From contig NZ_CAMLHM010000013.1 in NCBI RefSeq assembly GCF_946479885.1, positions 1 through 64,000 on the forward strand: a stretch of 64,000 nt of DNA. The letters are read 5' to 3'. The DNA comes from an uncultured Devosia sp. (GTDB taxonomy: Bacteria > Pseudomonadota > Alphaproteobacteria > Rhizobiales > Devosiaceae). The notes under the pieces were generated by a model. It had not been told where the DNA came from. It did not search any database and saw nothing but the letters and a program-made list of their open reading frames with translations. The translations under genes and the position numbers were made by a program. Shown in pieces: positions 28,036 through 35,793 of this stretch; the stretch's first letter is position 1, and the number at the start of each line of letters is the position of its first letter.

Positions 28036-28980
28036 ATGATCCTCCGTTCCGCCATCGCCACCTTTGCCGGCCTGCTGCTTGCCAGCGCCGCCTGGGGCGC
28101 GCCCGTGCTCAAGGCCGATATCGTGGTCACCTCGCCGATCGTTACCGTGGGCGACATGTTCGACGCGGCCGGCGCCGGCGCCGAACAGCCGCTGTTCCGC
28201 GCGCCCAATCTGGGCACCAGCGGCATGGTCAGTCTTGCCGATATCAGCGCCGCGATGGCGCGCATCGGCATCCGGGATTTCGAAACCGGTGGCCTCGACG
28301 GCGTCCGGGTGAGCCGCACCGCCACCGTCATCGACGAAACTGTACTCTCCGACCTCATCGCGACCGACCTGGCCGACCGCGGCATTATCGGCACCGGCAT
28401 GACCGTCGACACCCTGTTCTCGGTTCCGGTCCAGCCGCTCAATGCCGAGGCCGTGGCCGAGCCGGCAAGCGTCATCAACCTGCGCTATCTACCCGGCAGC
28501 GGTGCCTTTACCGCCCGCTTCGCAATCGCCGGCGTCGAGCAGCCGCTCGACGTGTCGGGGTCGATCGAGCTGATGATCGCCGCACCCCACATCAATGCCA
28601 CCCTGCCCGCCGGCACTCTGCTGTCGGCCGAGAACATCGAGATGCGGCCCGTCCCGCTCAAATTCGTCGAAAGCACCGGCGTCGCGCGGCTGGAAGACGT
28701 TGTCGGCAAGACCCTGGTTCGCCAGAGCCGCGAAGGCATGATGCTGAAGACCTCCGACGTGAGCGTGCCCCTGCTGATCAGCAAGAACGATCCCGTGACC
28801 ATCTATTTCCGCCAGGGCCCCATGACGCTGACCGTCAAGGGCCAGGCCGTGACCGGTGCCGCCGCGGGCGGACTGGTTCAGGTCATCAACCTCATGTCCA
28901 AGCGCGTCATCAGCGCCACCGCCATCTCGGCGGGCGCCGTTGAAGTCAGCGCCGCCCCACTCGCACTTGCCGGCCTTTGA
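28036..28980 (+). CDS. flgA: Flagellar P-ring assembly chaperone FlgA
   Basis: 314 residues from ATG 28036, preceded by GGAG; an upstream in-frame TTG at 28018 would overlap flgG and is less likely. A signal peptide (MILRSAIATFAGLLLASAAWG) directs it to the periplasm, where FlgA helps FlgI assemble into the P ring. The C-terminal SAF-type domain is clear: LPAGTLLSAENIEMRPVP, the LEDVVGKTLVRQSREGMML block, and ending in MTLTVKGQAVTGAAAGGLVQVINLMSKRVISA. Third gene of the flgFGAH operon. The product is longer than enterobacterial FlgA (about 220), as in other alphaproteobacteria. Confidence 0.93.
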   Translation: MILRSAIATFAGLLLASAAWGAPVLKADIVVTSPIVTVGDMFDAAGAGAEQPLFRAPNLGTSGMVSLADISAAMARIGIRDFETGGLDGVRVSRTATVIDETVLSDLIATDLADRGIIGTGMTVDTLFSVPVQPLNAEAVAEPASVINLRYLPGSGAFTARFAIAGVEQPLDVSGSIELMIAAPHINATLPAGTLLSAENIEMRPVPLKFVESTGVARLEDVVGKTLVRQSREGMMLKTSDVSVPLLISKNDPVTIYFRQGPMTLTVKGQAVTGAAAGGLVQVINLMSKRVISATAISAGAVEVSAAPLALAGL

Positions 28981-29002
28981 TCGCCTTCAGGAGACTAGAC
29001 CA

Positions 29003-29740
29003 ATGAACCTCTTCAAACTCGCCACCCTCCTGACGCTTACGGCCAGCCTTGCCGCGTGCAACACCATGGACCAGCTCGCCAGTGTCGGCCAGGCGCCGCC
29101 GCTGACCGCCATTGCCGATCCCACCACCACCGCTGGCTACCAGCCCGTGCATATGCCGATGCCGGAAGCCATCGCCGACACCTACCAGGCCAATTCGCTC
29201 TATCGCACCTCGGCCCGTGGCTTCTTCAAGGACGAGCGCGCCCACCGCATCGGCGACATCCTGACCGTCATGGTGACCATCGATGACAGCGCCAAGATTG
29301 CCAACACCACCCAGTCGAACCGCAACTCGACCAACACCGCCGGCATGGGCGGCATCTTCGGCGCCGCCGTCGACAATCTCAGTGGCGGCGCCATCGATCC
29401 GTCGGCTGCCATCGAGTTCGACTCCGGCCTCACCAACCGCGGCAACGGCTCGGTCAATCGCTCGGAGAGCCTCGAGACGTCAGTGGCTGCCGTGGTGACC
29501 CAGGTGCTGCCCAACGGCAACCTGGTCATCGAAGGCCGCCAGGAAGTGCGCGTGAACTTCGAAGTGCGCGACCTGATCGTCGCCGGCATCGTGCGCCCCT
29601 CGGACATCCAGGCCAACAACACGATCCTGTCGTCCAAGATCGCCGAAGCGCGCATCTCCTACGGCGGCCGCGGCCAGATCACCAATATGCAGCAGCCGCG
29701 TTACGGCCAGCAGGCAATGGACGCCATCCTGCCCTTCTGA
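29003..29740 (+). CDS. flgH: Flagellar L-ring lipoprotein FlgH
   Basis: The 245-residue outer-membrane lipoprotein forms the L ring. A lipobox LTASLAAC ends at Cys19. The conserved SLYRTSARGFFKDERAHRIGDILTVMVTIDDSAKIANTT, the TSVAAVVTQVLPNGNLVIEGRQEVRVNFE block, and the end YGGRGQITNMQQPRYGQQAMDAILPF identify FlgH. Last gene of the flgFGAH operon, followed by a strong terminator hairpin at 29851-29888. Start at ATG 29003 with AGGAG upstream. Confidence 0.97.
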   Translation: MNLFKLATLLTLTASLAACNTMDQLASVGQAPPLTAIADPTTTAGYQPVHMPMPEAIADTYQANSLYRTSARGFFKDERAHRIGDILTVMVTIDDSAKIANTTQSNRNSTNTAGMGGIFGAAVDNLSGGAIDPSAAIEFDSGLTNRGNGSVNRSESLETSVAAVVTQVLPNGNLVIEGRQEVRVNFEVRDLIVAGIVRPSDIQANNTILSSKIAEARISYGGRGQITNMQQPRYGQQAMDAILPF

Positions 29741-29850
29741 GGCGCATCCAGTTTCCCTCGTCGCGCAGTCCCCAATTGGCACGACGAGGTCCCCGGCAGT
29801 CGCCAGAAGGCCCTGCCCCGGTCGTATCCAGAACAGATCCGACCCTCCCT

Positions 29851-29888
29851 GAGGCGCAGTCCCCCCGGCTGCGCCTCTTCCCCTTTTT
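29851..29888 (+). terminator. Rho-independent terminator after flgH
   Basis: GAGGCGCAG (29851-29859) pairs with CTGCGCCTC (29869-29877) and is followed by a T-rich run (TTCCCCTTTTT). It ends the flgF-flgG-flgA-flgH operon. The remainder of the 245-base gap to the next gene shows nothing else. Confidence 0.8.
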
Positions 29889-29985
29889 GGAACGATGTCG
29901 ACGGAGCCGATTGGCATCGGGATGGGCTTCGCTATCGGCGCGGCACTTGGCCGAGGCCATGGCGAGCATTGCGGAAAAACGGGCG

Positions 29986-30351
29986 CTAGGCCTCTTCCTC
30001 GCGCCGCCGCGCCACGATGAAATCGCGCCCGCCCGGCAACTTCTTCCCGTTTGGCTTGTTCGGATCGACAACCCGCCAGAACGGCACGGCCTTGCGGCCG
30101 GCCTGGTGATCGGCGACCGACTTTGCGGCCACCACCTTGATCATCCGCTGCGTGGTGACCGGACAGGTTGCCTCGGCGCCATACTGCTCGGCCAAGGCAG
30201 CGCGCAACTCGGCCAGAGAACGGGTCTCTCCCTGGGGCACGGCCAGGATCTGCCGCACGATGGCCTCGGCGCTGGGCATCAGCATGGTCTGGTCAACCAT
30301 GGTTCCGTTGACGTTGTGCGGGCGGATCTTGATGGTGCTGTCATCGGTCAT
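29986..30351 (-). CDS. Alkyltransferase-like (MGMT-fold) DNA-binding domain protein
   Basis: The 121-residue small protein starts at ATG 30351 (MTDDSTIKIRPHNVNG). Residues about 28-110 resemble the DNA-binding half of O6-methylguanine-DNA methyltransferase: AIVRQILAVPQGETRSLAELRAAL, then TTQRMIKVVAAKSVADHQAGRKAVPFWRVVDPN, then KLPGG. The active-site PCHR motif is replaced by PFWR, so no alkyl-acceptor Cys is present at that position. That resembles alkyltransferase-like proteins, which sense alkylated guanine without repairing it. The match is by pattern only, so the call is moderate. It is divergent from the carboxypeptidase gene, with 85 bases between the start codons. Confidence 0.5.
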   Translation of the reverse strand: MTDDSTIKIRPHNVNGTMVDQTMLMPSAEAIVRQILAVPQGETRSLAELRAALAEQYGAEATCPVTTQRMIKVVAAKSVADHQAGRKAVPFWRVVDPNKPNGKKLPGGRDFIVARRREEEA

Positions 30352-30436
30352 GGCCCCAGCATAGCGCACCAGCGCGCCGCCGCTTGATCGAAATTGCGCT
30401 CTGTGAAAGACCTTGGTCAAACTCCGGAGTAACCGC

Positions 30437-31927
30437 ATGTCCTTCCAGAAACTCGATGATCTCGGCCGCAAGCTCGAAGCGCTGGAGCACGCCTTGTCGA
30501 TCCTGGGTGCCGACGAGGCCACCCACATGGCCGTGGGCGGTGGCGAAAAGCGCGCCGAAGCCATGTCGAACCTGGCCGGCATGTACCATGCCCAGGCCAC
30601 GGCGCCCGAAATCGCCGACTGGATCGAGGCGGCCCGGCCTGAGACCGAAGACCAGACGCTGGCGCTGGCCGAGTTCAAGCGCCAATACACCAACGCCACC
30701 TGCCTGCCGACCGAGTTTGTCGAGCGTCGCACCGCCGCTACCATGCGCTCCGAGCAATTGTGGCGCGATCTGCGGGCCAAGGGTGATTGGGACAGCTTCC
30801 TGCCGGCGCTCGAAGGGGTCGTTGCGCTGGTGCGCGAGGAATCCCAGCTCCGCGCCGACGCGCTGAAGCTCGCGCCCTATGACGCCCTGATGGAACAGTA
30901 TGATCCGGGCAACCGCACGGCCGACCTCAACCTGGTGTTCGACGACCTCAAGGGTTTCCTCAAGGCCTTCGTGCCCGAGGCGCTCGACGCGCAGGAGCGC
31001 CGGCTGAGCAAGCGTCCGCGCAAGGTGCTCAACGCCCCCTATCCGATCGAGAAGCAGCGCGAACTGGGACTCGCCGCGATGCGCGCCGTCGGCTTCGACT
31101 TCACCCACGGCTCGCTGGCCGTATCGCACCACCCCTTCTGCGGCGGCGTACCGTCAGACGTGCGCATGACCACGCGCTATCGCACCGACGAGTTCCTGAG
31201 CTCGCTCATGGGCGTGCTGCACGAAACCGGGCACGCGCTCTATGAGCAGGGCCTGCCCAAGGACTGGTCGCATTGGCCGTTGGGCAAGGCCCGTGGCATG
31301 GGCATCCATGAAAGCCAGAGCCTGTTCGTCGAGATGCAGCTCGCCCGCAGCCCCGAATTCTGGGAATTCACCCTGCCGCTGGTGCACCAGTATCTGGGCG
31401 AAGACGCCATTCCGGGCTGGGAGATCGCCGACATCCTCAACGAGGTGAACTTCGTCGAGCGCGGCTACATCCGCGTCGATGCCGACGAGGTCACCTACCC
31501 GCTCCACGTCATCCTGCGCTACGAACTGGAGCAGGACCTGGTCAACGGTAAGCTCGAGGCCAGCCAGGTCCCCGAAGCGTGGGACGCCAAGATGACCGAG
31601 TATCTCGGCATATCCACAATCAACGATCCCAAGGATGGCCCGATGCAGGACGTGCATTGGCCCGGCGGCGCCTTCGGCTATTTCCCCAGCTACACCTTGG
31701 GCGCCATGATCGCGGCCCAGCAATGGGCAGCGCTGGAAAAGGCACAGCCAGGCCTGCGCGACGACATCCGCAAGGGCGATTTCACCGGCGTCAACCAGTG
31801 GCGCAGCGAGCAGATCTGGACGCAGGGGTCGCGCTGGTCGACCCCGGACCTCATCACCCGCGCCACGGGCGAGCCGCTGAACGCCGACTTCTTCAAGGCG
31901 CATTTGAAGCGGCGGTATCTGGCTTAG
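30437..31927 (+). CDS. M32-family metallocarboxypeptidase (carboxypeptidase Taq type)
   Basis: 496 residues starting at ATG 30437 (MSFQKLDDLGRKLEALEHAL) with GGAG upstream. The zinc-binding site HETGH is at about residue 262 in MGVLHETGHALYEQGLP, and the third ligand glutamate is in GIHESQSLFVEMQ. The surrounding THGSLAVSHHPFCGG, DVRMTTRY and the C-terminal YFPSYTLGAMIAAQQW are strong M32 signatures. These cytoplasmic enzymes remove C-terminal residues from peptides with broad specificity. Length fits the family (about 500). It is a single-gene unit by context. Confidence 0.94.
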   Translation: MSFQKLDDLGRKLEALEHALSILGADEATHMAVGGGEKRAEAMSNLAGMYHAQATAPEIADWIEAARPETEDQTLALAEFKRQYTNATCLPTEFVERRTAATMRSEQLWRDLRAKGDWDSFLPALEGVVALVREESQLRADALKLAPYDALMEQYDPGNRTADLNLVFDDLKGFLKAFVPEALDAQERRLSKRPRKVLNAPYPIEKQRELGLAAMRAVGFDFTHGSLAVSHHPFCGGVPSDVRMTTRYRTDEFLSSLMGVLHETGHALYEQGLPKDWSHWPLGKARGMGIHESQSLFVEMQLARSPEFWEFTLPLVHQYLGEDAIPGWEIADILNEVNFVERGYIRVDADEVTYPLHVILRYELEQDLVNGKLEASQVPEAWDAKMTEYLGISTINDPKDGPMQDVHWPGGAFGYFPSYTLGAMIAAQQWAALEKAQPGLRDDIRKGDFTGVNQWRSEQIWTQGSRWSTPDLITRATGEPLNADFFKAHLKRRYLA

Positions 31928-32227
31928 TTGAATTCTCGGTCGTCTCCCTCCCCCTTGCGGGGAGGGATCAAGGGTGGGGGACGTTTGGCCCGGATATCGG
32001 GGCTCTCGCACCCCCACCCTAGTTTCGCTACGGCCTGACGGCCGAGCTGCACTACCCTCCCCGCAAGGGGGAGGGAGGCCCGGTGGATGGCGCGGCATCT
32101 CACCCCAAACTTGACATCGCCGCCTCCATCCCTATCTTCGCGCCATCCGCAGCACTGACCGGACGGTACCCAATGGAATTCTCGATGAACGACTGCCTCG
32201 CCCGCATCGCTCACCTGGATTCCGCCC
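31928..32227. other. Intergenic region with a G/C-rich dispersed repeat
   Basis: From 31947 to 32076 it holds a repeat with complementary ends CTCCCCCTTGCGGGGAGG and CCTCCCCGCAAGGGGGAGG, enclosing GGGTGGGGG and CCCCCACCC. Similar segments occur near 14100-14345 and 38030-38095. After it, a short frame from ATG 32173 to 32277 (34 codons) overlaps the start of the ABC-F gene by 50 bases. It lacks a good ribosome site, and I do not call it a gene. Confidence 0.55.
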
Positions 32228-33823
32228 ATGCCCGCTTCCGTTTCGCTGCACCAGCTTGCCTATTCGACCTCCGATAACCAGCCGCTCTTTTCCGGCCTCG
32301 ATCTCTCGTTCGGCAACGAACGAACGGGCCTGATCGGCCGCAACGGCACGGGCAAATCCACCCTGCTTCACATCATCGCGGCACAGCTGGCACCAGCTGC
32401 CGGCGCGGTGACTGTGCAGGGCAGCATCGGCATGCTCGACCAGTCGGTGCAGGTTACGCCGGGCGATACTGTCGGCGACCACCTGGGCGTGGCCGGTGAC
32501 CTGGCGCGGCTCGACCGGCTGGAACAGGGCCTTGGCAGCATCGACGATGCCGGCGAGGCGGACTGGACCCTCCCAGGCCGCATCGAGACCGCGCTGGCCG
32601 ATGTCGGGTTGCCGGCCTATGCGCCGGATCGACCGCTGACCACGCTGAGCGGCGGCCAGCGCACGCGGCTGGCTCTGGCCCGGCTGATCCTGGCGCAACC
32701 GGACATCATCCTGCTCGACGAACCGACCAACAATCTCGATGCCGATGGCCGCCGGGCCGTGGTCGACCTGCTGCATCGCTGGCGCGGCGCTGCAATCGTC
32801 GTCAGCCACGATCGCGCCCTGCTGCGCGAGATGGATGCGATCGTCGAACTGACCAAGCTCGGCGCCACGACTTATGGCGGCAACTGGGACCACTATGCCG
32901 AACGCAAGGCCCTGGAACTGGCCGCCGCCGAGCATGAACTCGGCACCGCCGAGCGCCGGGTCGCCGAGATCGATCGCAAGATTCAGGCAGTGGCGGAAAA
33001 GAAGGCGCGCAAGGATGGCGCCGGCAAGCGCAAGGCGGCCAAGGGCGACATTCCCAAGATCCTGCTCGGCGGCATGAAGGAAAACTCGGAAAACACCAGC
33101 GGCAGCAATGCACGCCTCGCCAACCGCCAGCGTGGCGATGCTGCCGAAGCCGCCAGCGAAGCCCGCGCCAGGATCGAAATCCTGACGCCGCTATCGGTGA
33201 CGCTGACACCGACGGGCCTGCCCGCCGGACGAACCGTGCTGCAGGCCGACGCCCTCAGCGGCGGCCCGGAGGGCTTGCCGCCCATTGTCCGCGATCTGTC
33301 GCTGACCCTGATCGGCCCCGAGCGCGTGGCGATCATCGGCCCCAATGGCTCGGGCAAGACGACGCTGCTGCGGCTGCTGACCGGCGCCCTGCCCGCCAGT
33401 TCGGGGGTGGCACGCATCCTGGTGCCCTTTGCCATGCTTGACCAGACCGTGAGTCTGCTCGATCCGGCCCTGAGCATTCGCGATAATTTCCGGGCGCTCA
33501 ATCCCGATGCCGACGAGAATACCTGTCGCGCCGCGCTCGCCCGCTTCATGTTCCGCGCCGATGCGGCCCTGCAACTGGCCGGCACGCTGAGCGGCGGCGA
33601 GATGTTGCGGGCGGGCCTGGCCTGCACGATCGGGGGCAATCACCCCCCGCAGTTGCTCATTCTCGACGAACCCACCAACCACCTCGATATCCACGCCATC
33701 GAGCAGGTCGAGGCCGGGTTGCGCGGCTTTGACGGTGCTCTCCTGGTGGTGAGCCACGACGCCGATTTTCTTGATGCGATCGGAATTGGCCGCACGATTG
33801 CCTTGCCGATGAACGGAGTCTGA
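32228..33823 (+). CDS. ABC-F family ATPase
   Basis: The 531-residue soluble twin-ATPase has no membrane segments. Domain 1 has Walker A GRNGTGKST (about 36-44), signature LSGGQRTRLALARL and Walker B ILLDEPTNNLD. Domain 2 has Walker A GPNGSGKTT (about 370), LSGGEMLRAGLA and ILDEPTNHLD. The linker between them (about 225-320) is long, charged and Lys/Arg/Ala-rich, as in ABC-F proteins, which act on ribosomes as translation factors or in antibiotic protection. I cannot assign it to a named member such as EttA, Uup or YheS. The start MPASVSLHQLAYSTSD at 32228 has only a weak ribosome site. Confidence 0.88.
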   Translation: MPASVSLHQLAYSTSDNQPLFSGLDLSFGNERTGLIGRNGTGKSTLLHIIAAQLAPAAGAVTVQGSIGMLDQSVQVTPGDTVGDHLGVAGDLARLDRLEQGLGSIDDAGEADWTLPGRIETALADVGLPAYAPDRPLTTLSGGQRTRLALARLILAQPDIILLDEPTNNLDADGRRAVVDLLHRWRGAAIVVSHDRALLREMDAIVELTKLGATTYGGNWDHYAERKALELAAAEHELGTAERRVAEIDRKIQAVAEKKARKDGAGKRKAAKGDIPKILLGGMKENSENTSGSNARLANRQRGDAAEAASEARARIEILTPLSVTLTPTGLPAGRTVLQADALSGGPEGLPPIVRDLSLTLIGPERVAIIGPNGSGKTTLLRLLTGALPASSGVARILVPFAMLDQTVSLLDPALSIRDNFRALNPDADENTCRAALARFMFRADAALQLAGTLSGGEMLRAGLACTIGGNHPPQLLILDEPTNHLDIHAIEQVEAGLRGFDGALLVVSHDADFLDAIGIGRTIALPMNGV

Positions 33824-33923
33824 ACTCGCCGCTCAGAAGCCATTCCAAATCACTGCGCTAATCCTCGTGACATCGGCAAGAAGCGCTCCCCACCGAGTGC
33901 AGCCAAGACAGGAGAGACCCAAA

Positions 33924-34358
33924 ATGATCCGCAAGCTCGTCATTACCGCAGTCGCCGCCGTCGTCATCGCTGCCTCGGCTGCCCCCGCCATGTCCAACGA
34001 CATCTTCGTCGACCAGTTCGGCTTCGGCAACGCTGCCGGCGGCAGCCAGCTGGGCTGGAACAACAAGTTCGGCGTCAAGCAGACCGGCAACTTCAACACC
34101 GGCGTCTCCAACCAGACCGGCATCAACAATGTCAGCGCCATCGGCCAGCAGGGCAACAACAACTATGGCGATGTCTGGCAGAACGGCATCAACAATGCCG
34201 GTGGCGTTGGCCAGTTCGGCGACAACCACACCGCAGTCCTGACCCAGGACGGCAATGGCAACGTCGCCGCCGGTGTCCAGGTCGGCAATGGTTGCAACGC
34301 CAATGTCACCCAGGCCGGTTCGGGCAACGTGACGGCTTTCGTCCAGGCCTGCCCCTGA
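33924..34358 (+). CDS. Curlin repeat protein, curli-type amyloid subunit 1
   Basis: The 144-residue secreted protein starts at ATG 33924 after GGAGAG. The signal peptide spans about residues 1-23 (ending APAMS). The mature part is almost wholly curlin repeats of the form G-x-x-N-x-x-x-x-x-Q: QLGWNNKFGVKQTGNFNTGVSNQTGINNVSAIGQQGNNN and so on, rich in Asn, Gln and Gly. This is the CsgA/CsgB pattern of functional amyloid fibres. Two Cys are present near the C terminus (NGCNANV and QACP), unlike E. coli CsgA. A CsgH-like gene follows 82 bases later and a second curlin after that. csgG, csgE and csgF are not in the window, so export genes must be elsewhere. Whether it is the major or minor subunit is unknown. 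Confidence 0.82.
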   Translation: MIRKLVITAVAAVVIAASAAPAMSNDIFVDQFGFGNAAGGSQLGWNNKFGVKQTGNFNTGVSNQTGINNVSAIGQQGNNNYGDVWQNGINNAGGVGQFGDNHTAVLTQDGNGNVAAGVQVGNGCNANVTQAGSGNVTAFVQACP

Positions 34359-34440
34359 TCGGCTCCTGACGTGAGCTGCCCATAGCCGGAAGGGCCATCC
34401 CTTCCGGCTCGCATGCCCCAACCGACTTCAGGAGGAAGCC

Positions 34441-34824
34441 ATGACCATCCCATCCCGGCGCAGCAGCGCCATCGCCCTCGGCCTTATCGTCGCCACCCTG
34501 GCGGCCAGCGCGGGCCTCGCCAATTCCGGTGCCACCACCCAGTGCGGCGTCGCCACCAGCACCCAGGGCGGCATGCTCGCCCTCGAAGGCACCATTCTGA
34601 GCCCCGTGGCGCTGAGCGGCGAATACCGCTTTGCCATCCAGAGCTCGGGCAATGGCGGCTCGTCCAATATCAGCCAGGGCGGCTATTTCACCGCCAATGC
34701 CAACGAAGCCACCCCGCTTGGCAAGGTGCTGATCAATGCCGGCTCGAACTACAGCGTCGTCTTCGACGTCACCGCCGACGGCAAGAAGATCGATTGTGAC
34801 CAGGACATTGCGAGCCTGCGTTGA
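34441..34824 (+). CDS. csgH: CsgH-like curli assembly protein
   Basis: The 127-residue periplasmic protein begins at ATG 34441 with AGGAGG as ribosome site. A signal peptide ends at about residue 27 (ASAGLA). The mature domain CGVATSTQGGMLALEGTILS, LSGEYRFAIQSSGNGGSSNISQGGYF and VLINAGSNYSVVFDVTADGKKIDC matches the beta-sandwich CsgC/CsgH group. The two Cys (start and end of the domain) can form a disulphide. CsgH is the alphaproteobacterial counterpart of E. coli CsgC and prevents curli subunits polymerising in the periplasm. It lies between two curlin genes and ends in its own terminator at 34847-34880. Confidence 0.82.
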   Translation: MTIPSRRSSAIALGLIVATLAASAGLANSGATTQCGVATSTQGGMLALEGTILSPVALSGEYRFAIQSSGNGGSSNISQGGYFTANANEATPLGKVLINAGSNYSVVFDVTADGKKIDCDQDIASLR

Positions 34825-34846
34825 AAACACCAGACATGTTCGGCTG

Positions 34847-34880
34847 AAGGGCTCCGGGATACCGGGGCCCTTTGTTTTTT
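34847..34880 (+). terminator. Rho-independent terminator after csgH
   Basis: AAGGGCTCCGG pairs with CCGGGGCCCTT around GATA, followed by TGTTTTTT. It lies about 22 bases after the csgH stop. Confidence 0.8.
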
Positions 34881-34914
34881 GCACCTTCAAGGTCCTGCGA
34901 CGCTCCCTATGCGC

Positions 34915-35000
34915 TGCGTTCCCTCGGGTTCGACCCAAGGGCCTTTCGCCGCTTGTACCCGGCTTGAGAGCGGCCCTCGGGTCAAGCCCGAGGGAACGCC
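34915..35000. repeat. Dispersed inverted repeat, copy 2
   Basis: Begins GCGTTCCCTCGGGTTCGACC and ends GGGTCAAGCCCGAGGGAACG, so the two ends are near-perfect inverted repeats with a roughly 45-base middle. It belongs to the same family as 3099-3183 and 35677-35763. Confidence 0.75.
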
Positions 35001-35162
35001 GGTGGGTGTGGCACGTGCCAGGGACAAATCACTTCGCCCCGACAATTTCCCCTGAACCCATTCTGAACACCCCGCTCCGGATCGGTTCAGTCCATGCCCA
35101 CTAGGGTCAGGTCATCGGCTGGAACACCCCAGCAAACGCCAACACCCTCAGGGAGAGATGCC

Positions 35163-35582
35163 ATGACCACCAAGTTCACCAAGACTTTCGCCGCCGCTGT
35201 CGCTGCCGCCGTCCTTGGCGTCGCCGCCCTTGCTGCTCCCGCCATGGCCGCCGGCCAGGTGTCGATCAGCTTCACCCCCACCGATCCGGACCAGCAGCAG
35301 GCGCTCGGCACGGGCCTCCAGCTGTTCTCGCTGATGCAGGGCCTGTCCGCCACCGGCGCCAATGCCAGCCAGCACGGCAATTTCAACGCCGCCGGCTTCA
35401 ACCAGAATGGCTCGGGCAACCACGGCCTGATCGTCCAGGAAGGCAACGGCCACAACGGCACCATTTCCCAGAACGGCGACAACAACAATTGCGGCCTGTT
35501 CCAGTTCGGCGAAAACACCAACGGTGAATGCGTGCAGAACGGCAACGGCCAGTCGAGCGTCACCACCGTGTTTGGGTTCTGA
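35163..35582 (+). CDS. Curlin repeat protein, curli-type amyloid subunit 2
   Basis: The 139-residue secreted protein starts at ATG 35163 after AGGGAGAG. The signal peptide covers about residues 1-30 (ending APAMAAG). A non-repeated 40-residue region (VSISFTPTDPDQQQALGTGLQLFSLMQGLS) precedes about four curlin repeats: SQHGNFNAAGFNQNGSGNHGLIVQEGNGHNGTISQNGDNNN. The end, CGLFQFGENTNGECVQNGNGQ, is the C-terminal form seen in alphaproteobacterial curlins. The extra N-terminal region and short repeat array make it different from subunit 1, so one may act as nucleator and the other as fibre subunit. It has its own terminator (35607-35634) and appears monocistronic. Confidence 0.82.
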   Translation: MTTKFTKTFAAAVAAAVLGVAALAAPAMAAGQVSISFTPTDPDQQQALGTGLQLFSLMQGLSATGANASQHGNFNAAGFNQNGSGNHGLIVQEGNGHNGTISQNGDNNNCGLFQFGENTNGECVQNGNGQSSVTTVFGF

Positions 35583-35606
35583 ACGAACCATCCAGTTTCA
35601 ACGCGA

Positions 35607-35634
35607 CGGGCCCCTCGGGGCCCGTTTGCTTTTT
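35607..35634 (+). terminator. Rho-independent terminator after the second curlin gene
   Basis: CGGGCCCC-TC-GGGGCCCG followed by TTTGCTTTTT, 25 bases after the stop codon. Confidence 0.82.
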
Positions 35635-35676
35635 GGCGGCTGTGGTCCTTTAATAACCTCTATCCCTCCCGACCCG

Positions 35677-35763
35677 CCGCGTTCCTTCGGGCTTGCCCCG
35701 AGGGCCAATCGCCGCTTGCGCCGTGTTGAGAATGCCCCTCGGGTCAAGCCCGAGGGAACGCCG
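35677..35763. repeat. Dispersed inverted repeat, copy 3
   Basis: Begins CCGCGTTCCTTCGGGCTTGC and ends GGGTCAAGCCCGAGGGAACG; same family as copies 1, 2 and 4. It lies between the convergent curlin and pbpC genes. Confidence 0.75.
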
Positions 35764-35793
35764 TGGTTGTTGCGAGATGAGCGACGGCGACCG

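Larger units (their letters stand above)
34825..35162. other. Intergenic region between csgH and the second curlin gene
   Basis: Holds a terminator (34847-34880), a copy of the dispersed inverted repeat (34915-35000), and about 150 bases before the second curlin gene that presumably contain its promoter. The stretch ATTTCCCCTGAACCCATTCT near 35045 shows no hexamers I would defend. Confidence 0.6.

Noticed and set aside
35583..35793. Possible small gene between the second curlin and pbpC
   Set aside because: The gap is filled by a terminator and a dispersed inverted repeat; no frame with a ribosome site.
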